DNA from: Stenotrophomonas rhizophila
GTDB taxonomy: Bacteria > Pseudomonadota > Gammaproteobacteria > Xanthomonadales > Xanthomonadaceae
Reading direction: 5' to 3'
Length of the DNA stretch: 64,000 bases
Assembly: GCF_007667275.1 (NCBI RefSeq)
Contig: NZ_VDQT01000002.1
Coordinates: 248,001 to 312,000 of the forward strand
Positions 45,174-52,324 of this stretch are shown in pieces. Every line of letters starts with the position of its first letter. Position 1 is the first letter of the stretch. The position numbers and the translations under genes are program-made. The notes below the pieces were generated by a model. It did no database searches and was not told where the DNA came from. It saw only the letters and a program-made list of their open reading frames with translations.

Positions 45174-45665
45174 ATGGGTGCGCCGGCGCTGCAGATCCGC
45201 GAGGCCACCGCTGCCGATGCCGCGCTGATCCTGCGCTTCATCCGCGAACTGGCCATCTACGAGAAGGCGGAATCGTCGGTGCAGACCGACGAGGCCGGCA
45301 TCGTCGCCAGCCTGTTCGGCGAGGGCGCCAAGGCCCGCGCGCTGGTCTGCGAAGCCGGTGGCGAGGCGATCGGCTACGCGGTGTACTTCTACAACTATTC
45401 CACCTGGCTGGGCCGCAACGGCATCTACCTGGAAGACCTGTACGTGAGCCCGGCCAGTCGCGGAAGTGGCGCCGGCAAGGCGCTGCTACAGCACATCGCA
45501 CGCCTGGCCGTGGCCCAGGGCTGTGGTCGCTTCGAATGGTCGGTGCTGGACTGGAATGAGCCGGCCATCAAGTTCTATGAAGCCGCCGGTGCCAAGCCGC
45601 AGAGCGAGTGGACGGTGTACCGCCTCGAGGGCGAAGCCCTGAAGGCGTTTGCCGGAGGAGGTTGA
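45174..45665 (+). CDS. GNAT N-acetyltransferase (SSAT-like)
   Basis: Acetyl-CoA-dependent N-acetyltransferase of 163 residues. The segment FYNYSTWLGRNGIYLEDLYV and the acetyl-CoA loop SRGSGAGKALLQHIA (R-G-x-G-x-G/K) are typical of the spermidine/spermine acetyltransferase-like branch, as is WSVLDWNEPAIKFYEAAGA. Polyamines or related amines are the likely substrates, by family only. It is in an operon with rpe and is followed by a terminator. Confidence 0.85.
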   Translation: MGAPALQIREATAADAALILRFIRELAIYEKAESSVQTDEAGIVASLFGEGAKARALVCEAGGEAIGYAVYFYNYSTWLGRNGIYLEDLYVSPASRGSGAGKALLQHIARLAVAQGCGRFEWSVLDWNEPAIKFYEAAGAKPQSEWTVYRLEGEALKAFAGGG

Positions 45666-45787
45666 ACGCATGTGCGGCGAAGGCCATGATCGGAGCTATC
45701 AATGTTCGAGCTGTAGCCGATAGGGACAAATGCCTTGTCACGCGGATGTCGCCGTAACAGAATTGGTCCATCCAGCCCTCCAAGTAC

Positions 45788-45833
45788 GCCCCCCTACTGA
45801 TCGCGGGACGGCCGAAACGGGGGCTTTTTTTTT
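45788..45833 (+). terminator. Terminator before the NYN gene
   Basis: GCCCCC (45788-45793) can pair with GGGGGC (45819-45824) around a 25-base loop, followed by nine T at 45825-45833. It probably ends the rpe-GNAT transcript; the NYN gene begins 25 bases later. Confidence 0.6.
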
Positions 45834-45858
45834 GATCACGTTCCGCGGAGGCAAAGGC

Positions 45859-46563
45859 ATGCCCACTGCAGTCCTCATCGACGGCGGCTACTTCATCAAG
45901 CGATTTCGGCGGATCGAGCCAGAAAATGCATACAACGCGCCCCGGGCGGCTGATCAGGCCCATCGATGGGCTTTAGCGCACCTTCGTTCGCCCACGGGCG
46001 AAACAAGGAATCTGTATCGAATCTTCTTCTACGATTGCCCTCCGCTTCTCAAACGGATGCACAATCCGATATCAGGTCAGTGCGTTGACTACTCTCGTTC
46101 ACCAGAAGCGCTCTTTCGACGGGAGCTGCACGAGAAACTGCGTCAGATGCGCAAGGTTGCCCTGCGACTGGGCCACTTGACCGACTTCAATACGTGGTCT
46201 GCCAGCCCCGGGGTACTTGATGATCTGCTGAAGGGACGTCGATGTTTCGCCGATCTTGCAGCCGAAGACGTCCATCCAGTGATAAGGCAGAAAGGGGTCG
46301 ACATGCGAATAGGCATCGACATCTCTTCCCTCGCCCTGAAGCGGCAGGTTCGTCAGATCATTCTGATGGCCGGCGACGCCGATTTCGTGCCCGCAGCAAA
46401 GTTGGCCAGGCGCGAAGGGGTCGACTTCGTATTGGACCCCATGTGGTCCGCCATTCCGCAAGGCCTGGTCGAGTATATAGACGGGATGCGCTCGGTCTGC
46501 CCCCGGCCCCAAAAAAAAGACCGCACCCTTGAGAATGCGGCCCTGGGAATAGCGGGAGGCTGA
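45859..46563 (+). CDS. NYN-domain (PIN-like) putative RNase
   Basis: Protein of 234 residues with a NYN/PIN-type nuclease fold. The first acidic residue is in AVLIDGGYFIKRF (Asp9), and the second cluster is in VDMRIGIDISSLAL and LMAGDADFVPAAKLARREG (GDxDF is typical of NYN domains). GGAGG lies seven bases before the ATG. Its base composition is visibly less GC-rich than the neighbouring housekeeping genes. It lies alone between a terminator with a T run and an internal minus-strand terminator-like element, as an inserted gene would. Its target, if any, is unknown; defence or RNA turnover are possible. Confidence 0.82.
   Translation: MPTAVLIDGGYFIKRFRRIEPENAYNAPRAADQAHRWALAHLRSPTGETRNLYRIFFYDCPPLLKRMHNPISGQCVDYSRSPEALFRRELHEKLRQMRKVALRLGHLTDFNTWSASPGVLDDLLKGRRCFADLAAEDVHPVIRQKGVDMRIGIDISSLALKRQVRQIILMAGDADFVPAAKLARREGVDFVLDPMWSAIPQGLVEYIDGMRSVCPRPQKKDRTLENAALGIAGG
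46511..46542 (-). terminator. Minus-strand terminator-like element inside the NYN gene end
   Basis: Read on the minus strand GGCCGCA-ttctcaaggg-TGCGGTC followed by eight T (46518-46511). It is a good intrinsic terminator shape, but no minus-strand gene lies to its right that needs one; it lies in the last codons of the NYN gene. Confidence 0.5.
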
Positions 46564-46693
46564 TCCTGCCTCCATCCATCGTCCCTGCTATGGACTTCCA
46601 TTCTCCGGGCGCCCGGTGACCGTTTGATGACGTTCACTGCCACTGAGCCACCGGGCTGATAGCCTGCGCCTCCCCCTCCCATGGAAGTGCGGT

Positions 46694-47620
46694 ATGCGTG
46701 GTCCTCGCTGGCGTCTGATCCTCAATGGCAAGTCCACGGGCAACGTCGAGCTGCGCGAGGCGGTGCATGCGCTTCGCGAGCAGGGTGTGACGCTCGAGGC
46801 CCGGGTCACCTGGGAAGATGGCGACGCCGAGCGCTACGTGGCCGAGGCCATCGAGCATGGCGTGGATACCATCATCGCCGCCGGTGGCGACGGCACCCTG
46901 AGCGAAGTGGCGGAAACCCTGGCCCACCGCGACGAGGCGGCGGACGCGCTGCCGACCCTGGGGCTGGTGCCGCTGGGCACGGCCAATGACTTCGCTACCG
47001 CGGCGGGCATTCCCGACGAGCCGATCCAGGCGCTGCAGATGATCCTCGCCCAGCCGGCATGCCCGCTGGACCTGCTGCGGATCGACGCCGACGGTGACCT
47101 GTGGTGGTGCGCGAACGTGGCCAGCGGGGGCTTCGGCACCGAAGTGACGGTGGAGACCGACGAGGGCCTGAAGAAGGTGCTCGGCGGGTTGGCCTATCTG
47201 GTGACCGGCATCTCCCGGCTGGGCCGGATCGAGCCCATCCAGGCGCGGCTGCGCACCCCGGACTTCAGCTGGGAGGGCGGCTTCATCGCGCTGGGCATCG
47301 GCAACGGCCGCCAGGCCGGGGGTGGCCAGGTCCTGTGCCCCGAAGCGCTGGTCAACGATGGCCTGCTCGATCTCACCGTGATCCCGGAGCTGAGTGGCGA
47401 AGTCGCCTCGACGCTGGGCGCATTGATCCGTGGCGGCAAGCAGGGCGCGCTGGAGCAGGTGGCCGAGCGCACCCGCGCGCCGTGGGTGGAAATCGATGCC
47501 GACGAGCCGATGACCCTCAACCTGGACGGCGAACCGGTCCGCGCGCGCCGCTTCCGCATCGACTGCGTCGCAGCACGCGTGCGCATGCACCTGCCGCTCG
47601 ACAGCGCGCTCCTGCAGTAG
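46694..47620 (+). CDS. yegS: YegS-like lipid kinase
   Basis: Diacylglycerol-kinase-family enzyme of 308 residues that phosphorylates lipids with ATP. The nucleotide motif [13 protein letters not shown] lies at about 62-74 and LGTANDFAT follows near 96. The C-terminal beta domain carries [11 protein letters not shown] and NLDGEPVRA, as in E. coli YegS (299 aa). No membrane segments are seen; it would act at the inner leaflet. It stands alone and is followed by a SMAG-like palindrome. Confidence 0.93.
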   Translation: MRGPRWRLILNGKSTGNVELREAVHALREQGVTLEARVTWEDGDAERYVAEAIEHGVDTIIAAGGDGTLSEVAETLAHRDEAADALPTLGLVPLGTANDFATAAGIPDEPIQALQMILAQPACPLDLLRIDADGDLWWCANVASGGFGTEVTVETDEGLKKVLGGLAYLVTGISRLGRIEPIQARLRTPDFSWEGGFIALGIGNGRQAGGGQVLCPEALVNDGLLDLTVIPELSGEVASTLGALIRGGKQGALEQVAERTRAPWVEIDADEPMTLNLDGEPVRARRFRIDCVAARVRMHLPLDSALLQ

Positions 47621-47640
47621 CCGTTGCCGCATCACTCGCC

Positions 47641-47667
47641 GTAGAGCCGGGCTCTGCCCGGCTGCTC
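47641..47667 (+). repeat. SMAG-like palindrome (single)
   Basis: GTAGAGCCGGGC-tct-GCCCGGCTGCTC between convergent yegS and the first ankyrin gene. Confidence 0.75.
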
Positions 47668-47685
47668 TTGCCCTATGCAACTGCG

Positions 47686-48564
47686 TCACAGCAGCGGAAC
47701 ATCCTCTTCCCGTGACGGGAACTTGAACGCCTCACGCTTCTTGCGGATGTGTTCAGGCATCGGCGGACGCGGAATGTTGCGCGCGATCAGCCATTGCTGA
47801 CATTTCTTCTGCCACGGCAGAAGATCGGGCGTGGTGATTTCCCAATAGATGTCTTCCACCATCATCTGGCGCGCGGGACTGCTTGATCCCGACGCAGCGG
47901 GTGCAGAAAGGGTCGGGTCCGCGCCGTGCTCCAGCAGCCAGTACGCCGCGTCGAAACCACCGCGGGCGGTATACCAGCTCAACACCGTATCAGCCTTGCC
48001 CAGGTTGTTCTCGTTGACCTTCGCGCCCGCTTCCACCAACTGTTGGACGTTCTTCCATTGGTTGCCGTTGATGAACGCCTGGAACAGCAACGATTCCCCG
48101 CCACTGCTCCGCGTGTTGGGGTCGCCGCCATGCTTCAGGAGCAGCTGCAGAAAGGCGGGATCCTCCAACCGAGCGGCATACATCATGGCGTTGTTGAACT
48201 TGAAGGGATTGCCGTCGATCTCCCGCACCTGTCGCGCATTCGGATCGGCCCCGTTGTCTAGAAGTGCGCGAAGGCCGTCCAGATTGCCTGCGCGGAGCGG
48301 CCACGCCACGATGGGGATCCCATCGCGACGGCCGAACGTAGAGTCAGGATCGACCCCTTCATCCTTGATCAAGCGGCGGACGGCTTCCGCGTCCCCCGTC
48401 TCGGTTGCGACGGCGAGCTGCAACGCCTTGTCGTTGAAATAATCGCCAGCGCCATGTGAAGAAGATGCCGCGCAGCCACTGACCAGATGCAAAGCCAGAA
48501 GTGCCATTACAGCAAGTGCAATTTTCACGGCAATGGTCGTCAGAGGGCGTGGAAGTAGTCTCAA
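47686..48564 (-). CDS. Ankyrin-repeat lipoprotein 1, putative T4SS-effector immunity protein
   Basis: One of five tandem paralogues, the most distant from the lipase effector. It has 292 residues from a TTG start. The signal peptide ends in lipobox VSGC (Cys31) with Ala at +2, so the mature protein should sit in the periplasm on the outer membrane. About four ankyrin-type repeats follow, for example LDGLRALLDNGADPNAR, PAFLQLLLKHGGDPNTR, WKNVQQLVEAGAKVNEN and AAYWLLEHGADPT. The conserved C-terminal block PWQKKCQQWLIARNIPRPPMP is shared by all copies. Neutralising the divergently encoded lipase in the periplasm is inference from context. Confidence 0.8.
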   Translation of the reverse strand: MRLLPRPLTTIAVKIALAVMALLALHLVSGCAASSSHGAGDYFNDKALQLAVATETGDAEAVRRLIKDEGVDPDSTFGRRDGIPIVAWPLRAGNLDGLRALLDNGADPNARQVREIDGNPFKFNNAMMYAARLEDPAFLQLLLKHGGDPNTRSSGGESLLFQAFINGNQWKNVQQLVEAGAKVNENNLGKADTVLSWYTARGGFDAAYWLLEHGADPTLSAPAASGSSSPARQMMVEDIYWEITTPDLLPWQKKCQQWLIARNIPRPPMPEHIRKKREAFKFPSREEDVPLL

Positions 48565-48600
48565 CTTTGGTACTCGGAAGGATCAGGATGGCCAAAATCT

Positions 48601-49482
48601 TCAGAGAAGAGGGACGTCCTCTTCTTTGGTTGGGAACCCAAAGGCTTCACGCTTCTTGCGGATGTGCTCAGGCATCGGTGGACGCGGGATGTTTCGTGCG
48701 ATCAGCCAATGCTGACACCTCTTCTGCCACGGAAGCAGGTCGGGTGTTGTGATTTCCCAGTAGATGTCTTCGACCATCTTCTGCCTGGCGGTGCCATCCG
48801 ATCTACTGGCCGCCTGCTTCGAAATCGTGGGATCCGCGCCATGCTCAAGCAGCCAGTAGGCCGAATCGAATCCCCCTCGTCTTGTGTACCAGCTCAGAAC
48901 CGTGTCATCGCCCATGCTCAGGCTGGATTCGTTGATGTTCGCGCCGTTCTCAATCAGCGTCTGGATGTTCTTCCACTGGTTCCCACTAAGGAATGCCTGA
49001 AGCAGGAGAGTCTCATTGTTGATGTTGCGCGTGTTCGGGTCTCCGCCATGTTTGAGCAGAAGCTCAAGGTAGCTTGGATCGTCCATTTTGGCTGCGTAGA
49101 CCATCGCATTGTTGAAGTGAATCATCTCTCCATTCATGTGCTTGGACTCACGCACATTAGGATCAGCGCCAGCCTCAAGCAGCGCCCTTAGTCCCGCCAG
49201 GCTGCGGGCGCGTAGTGGCCACGCAATCAGTGGTATGCCATCGCGGCGTGCAAAGGAAGAGTCGGGCTCTACGCCTTCATCTTTGATCAAGTGGCGGATG
49301 GTCTCCGCGTCCCCAGTCTCGGTCGCGACGGCAAGCTGCAACGCTTTGCCGTTGAAATATTCGCCAGCGCCATGTGAAGACGACGCCGCGCAGCCACTGA
49401 CCATGAGCAAAGTAAGTAGCGCCATGGCGGCGAGCGCAATTTTCCTGAAAACGGTGGTTGCAGGGGGCGAAACTAGTCTCAA
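48601..49482 (-). CDS. Ankyrin-repeat lipoprotein 2, putative immunity protein
   Basis: Second copy, 293 residues, TTG start with GAGGA six bases upstream. It has lipobox VSGC (Cys31), the shared AASSSHGAGEYF and ankyrin repeats such as LAGLRALLEAGADPNVR and PSYLELLLKHGGDPNTR. It groups with copies 1 and 4 by MPEHIRKKREAF at the C-terminus and by VEDIYWEITTPDLLPWQ (copy 1). It differs from them mainly in repeat surface residues, as expected if different copies recognise different effectors. The spacer to copy 1 is 36 bases. Confidence 0.8.
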   Translation of the reverse strand: MRLVSPPATTVFRKIALAAMALLTLLMVSGCAASSSHGAGEYFNGKALQLAVATETGDAETIRHLIKDEGVEPDSSFARRDGIPLIAWPLRARSLAGLRALLEAGADPNVRESKHMNGEMIHFNNAMVYAAKMDDPSYLELLLKHGGDPNTRNINNETLLLQAFLSGNQWKNIQTLIENGANINESSLSMGDDTVLSWYTRRGGFDSAYWLLEHGADPTISKQAASRSDGTARQKMVEDIYWEITTPDLLPWQKRCQHWLIARNIPRPPMPEHIRKKREAFGFPTKEEDVPLL

Positions 49483-49518
49483 TTCTCGTCCTCGAAAGGG
49501 GGCAGGATGGGCAAGTCT

Positions 49519-50397
49519 TTAGAGAAGAGGCACGTCTTCTTCTTTGGTTGGGAATCCAAACGCTTCACGCTTCTGCCGGAGGCCGTCCGGCATGGGCGGC
49601 CGTGGAATATTCCGAGCGACCAGCCACTGCTGGCATTTCTTCTGCCAGGGCAGGATATCTGGCGTGGTCACACCCCAATAGATGTGCTCGGCCATGATCA
49701 TTCGATTGGGCTTACCCGACGTTTTAGGCGGGGTAAGCATGATCGTCGGATCCGCACCATGCTCCATCAACCAGTACGCATGTTCGAAGGCGCCGCGAGT
49801 GGTATACCAGCTCAACACCGTATCGGCGCTTCCCCGATTTGCCTCATTGATGTTCGCACCATTCTCGACCAGGAGTTTGACGTTCTTCCACTGGTTGCCA
49901 GAGATGAAGGCTTGGAACAACAGGGTCTCGTTGGCAGAGTTACGAGTGTTGGGATCCCCGCCATGCTTGAGGAGCAGCTCAAGGAAGCGTGGATCGTCCA
50001 TCTCGGCGGCGTAGACCATCGCGTTGTTGAAGCGGAGTTCGCGACCCTCCACTTGCTTCACCTGACGCGCGTTCGGGTCGGCGCCGTTTTCCAGAAGTGC
50101 GCGCAGTCCCTCCAGGTTCCCTGCGCGCAGCGGCCATGCGACCAAGGGAATACCGTCGCGCTTGGCGAAGACACTGTCGGGATCGACCCCTTCATTTTTG
50201 ATCAGGCTGCGAATGGTTTGCATATCGCCGGTTTCGGTCGCGATAGCCAACTCCAATCCCTTCCCATCGAAGTAGTCATCGGCGCCATGCGAAGAAGCTG
50301 CCGTGCAGCCGCTGAACACAAAAAGCATCAGCCATGCGGTTACCGCCAGCGCGGCCTGCACTACATGAGTCGCTTCAACCTTTGGCAAGCCTTTCAA
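49519..50397 (-). CDS. Ankyrin-repeat lipoprotein 3, putative immunity protein
   Basis: Third copy, 292 residues, TTG start with GGAG eight bases upstream. Lipobox FSGC (Cys31) is followed by TAASSHGADDYF. Ankyrin repeats include LEGLRALLENGADPNAR, PRFLELLLKHGGDPNTR and WKNVKLLVENGANINEA. It groups with copy 5 by AFEHAYWLMEHGADP, AEHIYWGVTTPDILPWQ and MPDGLRQKREAF. The spacer to copy 2 is 36 bases. Confidence 0.8.
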   Translation of the reverse strand: MKGLPKVEATHVVQAALAVTAWLMLFVFSGCTAASSHGADDYFDGKGLELAIATETGDMQTIRSLIKNEGVDPDSVFAKRDGIPLVAWPLRAGNLEGLRALLENGADPNARQVKQVEGRELRFNNAMVYAAEMDDPRFLELLLKHGGDPNTRNSANETLLFQAFISGNQWKNVKLLVENGANINEANRGSADTVLSWYTTRGAFEHAYWLMEHGADPTIMLTPPKTSGKPNRMIMAEHIYWGVTTPDILPWQKKCQQWLVARNIPRPPMPDGLRQKREAFGFPTKEEDVPLL

Positions 50398-50432
50398 CGC
50401 CGGTGCTCCGAGGATTCAGGATAGATGCCTTG

Positions 50433-51314
50433 TCAGAGAAGGGGGGCATCCTCTTCTCTCGTGGGGAACCCAAAGGCTTCACGCTTCTTGCGGATGTGCT
50501 CAGGCATCGGTGGACGCGGGATGTTTCGTGCGACCAGCCATTCCTGGCACTTCTTCTGCCAAGCCAGAAGTTCGGGCGTGGTGACGCCCCAGTAAATCTC
50601 CTCAACCATCATCTGTCGCGATGGAAGGTTGGATCCAGCGGGCGGACGCGACGAAATGGTCGGGTCTGCGCCATGCTCCAGCAGCCAATAGGCAGAATCA
50701 AATCCGCCCCGGCTGGTGTACCAACTCAGAACCGTGTCATCTCCCTTGGTGAGGTTGGACTCGTTGATGTTCGCGCCATGCTCCAGCAACGTCTGGATGT
50801 TCTTCCATTGATTTCCGCTGAGGAACGCCTGCAACATCAGCGTTTCATTGGCAGAATTGCGCGTGTTCGGATCTCCACCATGCTTCAGGAGCAACTCCAG
50901 AAATCGCGGGTGTTCCATTTTCGCGGCGTAGACCATCGCGTTGTTGAAGCGAATCTCCCTGCCGTTCGTCTGTTTCACTTCGCGCGCATTCGGATCGGCC
51001 CCGTTGTCCAGCAGTGCGCGAAGACCTTCCAGATTGCCTGCGCGGAGCGGCCACGCCACGATGGGAATCCCATCGCGACGCCCGAACGTAGAGTCGGGAT
51101 CGACCCCCGCATCTTTGATCAAGTGGCGGATGGCTTCCGCGTCACCAGTCTCTGTTGCGACAGCCAGCTCCAATGCCTTGCCGTCGAAATATTCGCCAGC
51201 GCCATGCGAAGAAGATGCCGCGCAGCCACTGACCAGAAGCATAGTCAGAAATGCGATAGCAGCAGATGCAACCTTCGCGGCGTGGAGTGCTTCAGGAGCG
51301 GGAAGTATTCTCAA
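50433..51314 (-). CDS. Ankyrin-repeat lipoprotein 4, putative immunity protein
   Basis: Fourth copy, 293 residues, TTG start. Lipobox VSGC (Cys31), AASSSHGAGEYF and the C-terminal MPEHIRKKREAF place it with copies 1 and 2, but VEEIYWGVTTPELLAWQ is closer to the copy 3/5 type, so it looks like a mosaic. Ankyrin repeats include LEGLRALLDNGADPNAR and PRFLELLLKHGGDPNTR. The spacer to copy 3 is 35 bases. Confidence 0.8.
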   Translation of the reverse strand: MRILPAPEALHAAKVASAAIAFLTMLLVSGCAASSSHGAGEYFDGKALELAVATETGDAEAIRHLIKDAGVDPDSTFGRRDGIPIVAWPLRAGNLEGLRALLDNGADPNAREVKQTNGREIRFNNAMVYAAKMEHPRFLELLLKHGGDPNTRNSANETLMLQAFLSGNQWKNIQTLLEHGANINESNLTKGDDTVLSWYTSRGGFDSAYWLLEHGADPTISSRPPAGSNLPSRQMMVEEIYWGVTTPELLAWQKKCQEWLVARNIPRPPMPEHIRKKREAFGFPTREEDAPLL

Positions 51315-51350
51315 TTCTGGGGCTCGGAGAGGTCAAGGAGGGGCGCATTC

Positions 51351-52211
51351 TTAAAGAAGCGGAACATCCTCTTCTCTCGTTGGGAAGCCAAAAGCTTCGC
51401 GCTTCTGCCTGATTCCGTCTGGCATTGGCGGACGCGGGATGTTGCGCTGGATCAGCCACTGCTGGCACTTCTTCTGCCACGGCAGAAGATCCGGAGTGGT
51501 GATGCCCCAGTAGATGTGCTCCGCAACGAACATGCGGTCCGGCTCGCCGATTGATGACTTGAGCATCACGCTCGGGTCCGCGCCGTGCTCAAGAAGCCAG
51601 TAAACGTGTTCGAAGGCGCCACGTCCGCTGTACCAGCTGACAGGGGTATCGGAAGGGCCGAGGCTGGGCTCATTCACGTCCGCGCCGCCCTCGACCAATT
51701 GCTTAACGTTGCTCCACTGGTTGCCGCTGATGAATGCCTGGTAGAGCAATGTTTCGTTGTTGGAGTTGCGCGTGTTGGGGTCGCCACCATGCTTCAGGAG
51801 CAATGCGAGAAAGCGCGGGTCGTCCATCTTGGCGGCGTAGACCATGGCATTGTTGAAGTGGACCACCTCACCGTTCATCTGCTTCACCAGTCGCGCATTG
51901 GGGTCTGCGCCGTTTTCCAACATGGCGCGCAAGCCATCCAGGTTCTTGGCCCGCAAGGGCCACGCCAGCAGTGGAACGCCATCGCGGCTGGAAAATGACT
52001 TGTCGGGTTCAACACCGTCGTCCTTGATGAGCCGCCGAATGGCATCTACATCGCCGTCTTCGCTGGCGATCGCCAGCTTCAACTCGCTCCCCGAGAAATA
52101 CTGGTCTGCACCATGTGCGGACGTCGCGGCGCACCCACTGAGCGCAAAAAGTGTGAGCCATGCCGCACTTAGAAGGGTTTTTGTCATCAAGTTGTGAAGG
52201 CCCGCGCGCAT
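51351..52211 (-). CDS. Ankyrin-repeat lipoprotein 5, putative cognate immunity protein
   Basis: Copy nearest to the lipase effector, 286 residues from the ATG at 52211 (AGGA five bases upstream; the frame is open to 52253). Lipobox LSGC (Cys27) is followed by AATSAHGADQYF. Ankyrin repeats include LDGLRAMLENGADPNAR, PRFLALLLKHGGDPNTR and WSNVKQLVEGGADVNEP. It is the most divergent in sequence and regulation, and being next to the effector promoter it is the best candidate for the cognate immunity protein. The spacer to copy 4 is 36 bases. Confidence 0.8.
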   Translation of the reverse strand: MRAGLHNLMTKTLLSAAWLTLFALSGCAATSAHGADQYFSGSELKLAIASEDGDVDAIRRLIKDDGVEPDKSFSSRDGVPLLAWPLRAKNLDGLRAMLENGADPNARLVKQMNGEVVHFNNAMVYAAKMDDPRFLALLLKHGGDPNTRNSNNETLLYQAFISGNQWSNVKQLVEGGADVNEPSLGPSDTPVSWYSGRGAFEHVYWLLEHGADPSVMLKSSIGEPDRMFVAEHIYWGITTPDLLPWQKKCQQWLIQRNIPRPPMPDGIRQKREAFGFPTREEDVPLL

Positions 52212-52324
52212 GATCATCCTGATGTTGAGCCCCTGAAGGGGTGACATTAGCAAAACGTTCTGTTATTCGATAACCAGCGCGGCTCGGGGGGAACGCGCGC
52301 CTTCACTGTGCAATGGAGCTTGCC
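52212..52324. promoter_or_regulatory. Divergent effector/immunity promoter region
   Basis: 113 bases between the immunity array and the lipase gene, AT-richer than most of the window. It contains CCCC-tgaa-GGGG (52230-52241) and GTTAT-tcg-ATAAC (52262-52274), either of which could be an operator. No promoter boxes stood out clearly. Confidence 0.45.

Noticed and set aside
45666..45787. tRNA or attachment site next to the NYN gene
   Set aside because: No cloverleaf and no direct repeat pair flanking the gene could be found by eye.
47686..52211. One gene broken into five by frameshifts
   Set aside because: Each frame is a full-length copy with its own signal peptide, lipobox, repeats and the same C-terminal end.
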